Notes under the pieces: generated by a model
Seen by the model: only the letters and a program-made list of their open reading frames with translations
Databases searched by the model: none
Told to the model about the DNA's origin: nothing
Position numbers and translations under genes: made by a program
NCBI RefSeq assembly: GCF_029891575.1
Contig: NZ_JARZHF010000008.1
Span: 62,001 to 126,000 of the forward strand
DNA: 64,000 nt
Reading direction: 5' to 3'
Origin: Salipaludibacillus daqingensis
GTDB taxonomy: Bacteria > Bacillota > Bacilli > Bacillales > Salisediminibacteriaceae
Shown here: piece by piece, positions 63,843 to 64,000 of the stretch
How the letters are laid out: each line of letters starts with the position of its first letter
Numbering within the stretch: the stretch's first letter is position 1

Positions 63843-64000
63843 ATGATTACATTTTTAATTTCCATTGTTATTTTAGTCGTCGGTTATTTTACGTACGGAA
63901 AATTTGTAGAGAAAGTGTTTGGTGTGAAAGATGAGCGAGTCACTCCGGCCATGAGTCAAGGCGACGGTGTCGATTATGTTCCGATGGGCACAAAACGAAA
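63843..64000 (+). CDS. cstA: CstA/BtsT family transporter, N-terminal part (runs off the window)
   Basis: The 52 complete visible codons start with a hydrophobic helix (FLISIVILVVGYFTYGKFV) followed by VFGVKDERVTPA and GDGVDYVPMGTKR, the strongly conserved beginning of carbon-starvation/pyruvate transporters. These proteins take up pyruvate (BtsT, YjiY) or peptides (CstA). AAAGGTGAGGG precedes ATG 63843. The LytS/LytTR pair immediately upstream and the cre-like site in the leader suggest control by pyruvate and glucose status. Confidence 0.88.
   Translation, partial: MITFLISIVILVVGYFTYGKFVEKVFGVKDERVTPAMSQGDGVDYVPMGTKR

Overview
The window is a low-GC Firmicute chromosome segment. Gene content (YclM-type aspartokinase, hom-thrC-thrB, cytoplasmic alpha-amylase, YidC2, LytS/LytT-type regulators, preQ1-I and c-di-GMP-I riboswitches, cre-like sites, strong AGGAGG ribosome binding sites) points to a Bacillaceae member. 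The acidic, Asp/Glu/Asn-rich exported proteins fit a halotolerant or alkaliphilic lineage; genus is not resolved from sequence alone. No phage, insertion sequence or CRISPR array was seen.

Layout. 1-590: 5' part of glnS (minus). 590-4570: a class-I c-di-GMP riboswitch with two downstream hairpins ahead of a PLP decarboxylase and an overlapping chemoreceptor gene. 4700-6960: RlmI-type rRNA methyltransferase and fdhD with a cre-like site. 7100-8400: preQ1-I riboswitch, a 33-codon coupled ORF, a queuosine-precursor transporter and queF. 8485-9614: yidC2 under an overlapping, MifM-like membrane leader peptide whose 3' part folds onto the yidC2 ribosome binding site. 10083-14200: an SDR and a very large membrane-anchored glycoside-hydrolase-like protein, convergent with a five-gene operon (22165-14438) of an Hpt-REC-GGDEF-REC cyclase, a HEAT-like protein, a GT2 synthase, a response regulator and a hybrid kinase: a candidate c-di-GMP-linked exopolysaccharide system. 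22337-27011: Gfo/Idh oxidoreductase and hom-thrC-thrB. 27039-31153: hairpin repeat array, tRNA-Arg(CCU), FAD oxidoreductase, soluble chemoreceptor, HAD phosphatase. 31348-35444: metA, alpha-amylase, aspartokinase; with hom-thrCB these give a large part of the aspartate-family pathway. 35647-40587: two Gfo/Idh plus sugar isomerase pairs next to a divergent AraC regulator. 40930-46903: Dpp/Opp peptide transporter with its binding protein divergent from permeases and ATPases. 46997-50399: diguanylate cyclase, azoreductase, an unknown protein and a rhodanese lipoprotein. 50536-60566: a block resembling E. coli ydjXYZ-ynjBCDEF (ABC importer, CDP-alcohol transferase, two TVP38 proteins, sulfurtransferase, CCG Fe-S protein, GltD-like flavoprotein). 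61116-64000: LytS/LytTR two-component system followed by the start of a CstA-type transporter, resembling BtsSR-BtsT.

Themes. c-di-GMP recurs: one riboswitch, two GGDEF proteins and a GT2 polysaccharide operon. cis-RNA control is rich: two riboswitches and a probable translation-arrest leader. Three intergenic arrays of ~53-bp hairpin repeats share period and layout; the third has different arm sequences that still pair. The strongest candidates for something undescribed are the MifM-like yidC2 leader, the preQ1-controlled 33-codon ORF, the two-sequence hairpin repeat family, and the c-di-GMP-controlled decarboxylase-chemoreceptor operon.
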